Shown here piece after piece: positions 14,044-14,179 of a DNA stretch of 14,179 bases. The notes below the pieces were generated by a model. That model saw only the letters and a program-made list of their open reading frames with translations. It had not been told where the DNA came from and searched no databases. This DNA comes from Tannerellaceae bacterium (GTDB lineage: Bacteria; Bacteroidota; Bacteroidia; Bacteroidales; Tannerellaceae): assembly GCA_031279915.1 (NCBI GenBank), contig JAITHO010000116.1, forward strand, positions 1 to 14,179, written 5' to 3'. The stretch's first letter is position 1. The number at the start of each line of letters is the position of its first letter. The position numbers were made by a program, and so were the translations under genes.

Positions 14044-14179
14044 GCCACCATCACCATTCCACAAAAAAAATCTCGCCCCAAAGCTGTGCCCCCAAGCTGT
14101 GCCCAAAAAAGTTTTGCCACTTCTCTGCGGATAAAATGAGCCCGAAATTTCCCAAACGTAATTACCGCTCCCAAAAGGA
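14044..14179. other. AT-rich end segment with a small direct repeat
   Basis: No gene is recognised. AAGCTGTGCCC occurs twice in a row (14081-14091 and 14094-14104). Frames are open on both strands but short and without family resemblance. A neighbouring gene may begin beyond the right edge. Confidence 0.4.

Noticed and set aside
13992..14174. Extended N-terminus for XseB
   Set aside because: XseB proteins are about 60-80 residues. The extra 61 codons look non-coding and include a -7-like box just before the ATG at 13991.

Overview
The window looks like chromosomal DNA from a Bacteroidota bacterium, most likely order Bacteroidales. Supporting signs are: a lipid-anchored GH95 fucosidase; a DUF6261-like protein; a large secreted protein with GLUG, InlB-type and Flg_new repeats and a type IX secretion (T9SS)-like C-terminal domain; several -7 boxes of the Bacteroidota form TAnnTTTG, some with a TTTG/TTGG element 16-21 bases upstream; and no clear Shine-Dalgarno sequences. 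Genes are moderately GC-rich and intergenic DNA is AT-rich. I cannot name the genus.

Layout. Positions 1-1676 (minus) hold the first 558 codons of a GH95 alpha-L-fucosidase lipoprotein that runs off the left edge. Positions 1677-2557 contain no convincing protein gene but are not empty. They hold a possible 22-codon ORF, then a promoter, a candidate structured RNA of about 200 nt (a long closing stem around two hairpins) and an intrinsic terminator. After these comes an array of six 42-bp units, each centred on a 17-bp palindrome. The array lies just upstream of a DUF6261-like gene (2558-3523) whose tail is a proline-rich 15-residue repeat. Positions 3524-3778 carry a perfect 28-bp inverted repeat and two related G-rich repeats. 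Positions 3779-7147 encode a 1122-residue modular secreted protein, closed by a terminator.

Positions 7276-10881 are an operon with a good promoter: etfB and etfA (4-base overlap) and a long acyl-CoA dehydrogenase 5 bases later. Together they form an electron-transfer-flavoprotein-linked acyl-CoA oxidation or reduction module. A strong hairpin terminator separates it from the convergent operon xseB-ispD-recG (minus strand, 13991 to 11003), which has housekeeping roles in DNA repair and isoprenoid synthesis. ispD and recG are joined by an ATGA overlap.

The genes with known roles are ordinary for the phylum. The unexplained material is concentrated in 1784-2472, namely the candidate RNA and the helically phased palindrome array, and in the repeat-rich surface protein genes next to it. 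All statements rest on reading the sequence by eye; no database search or folding calculation was run.
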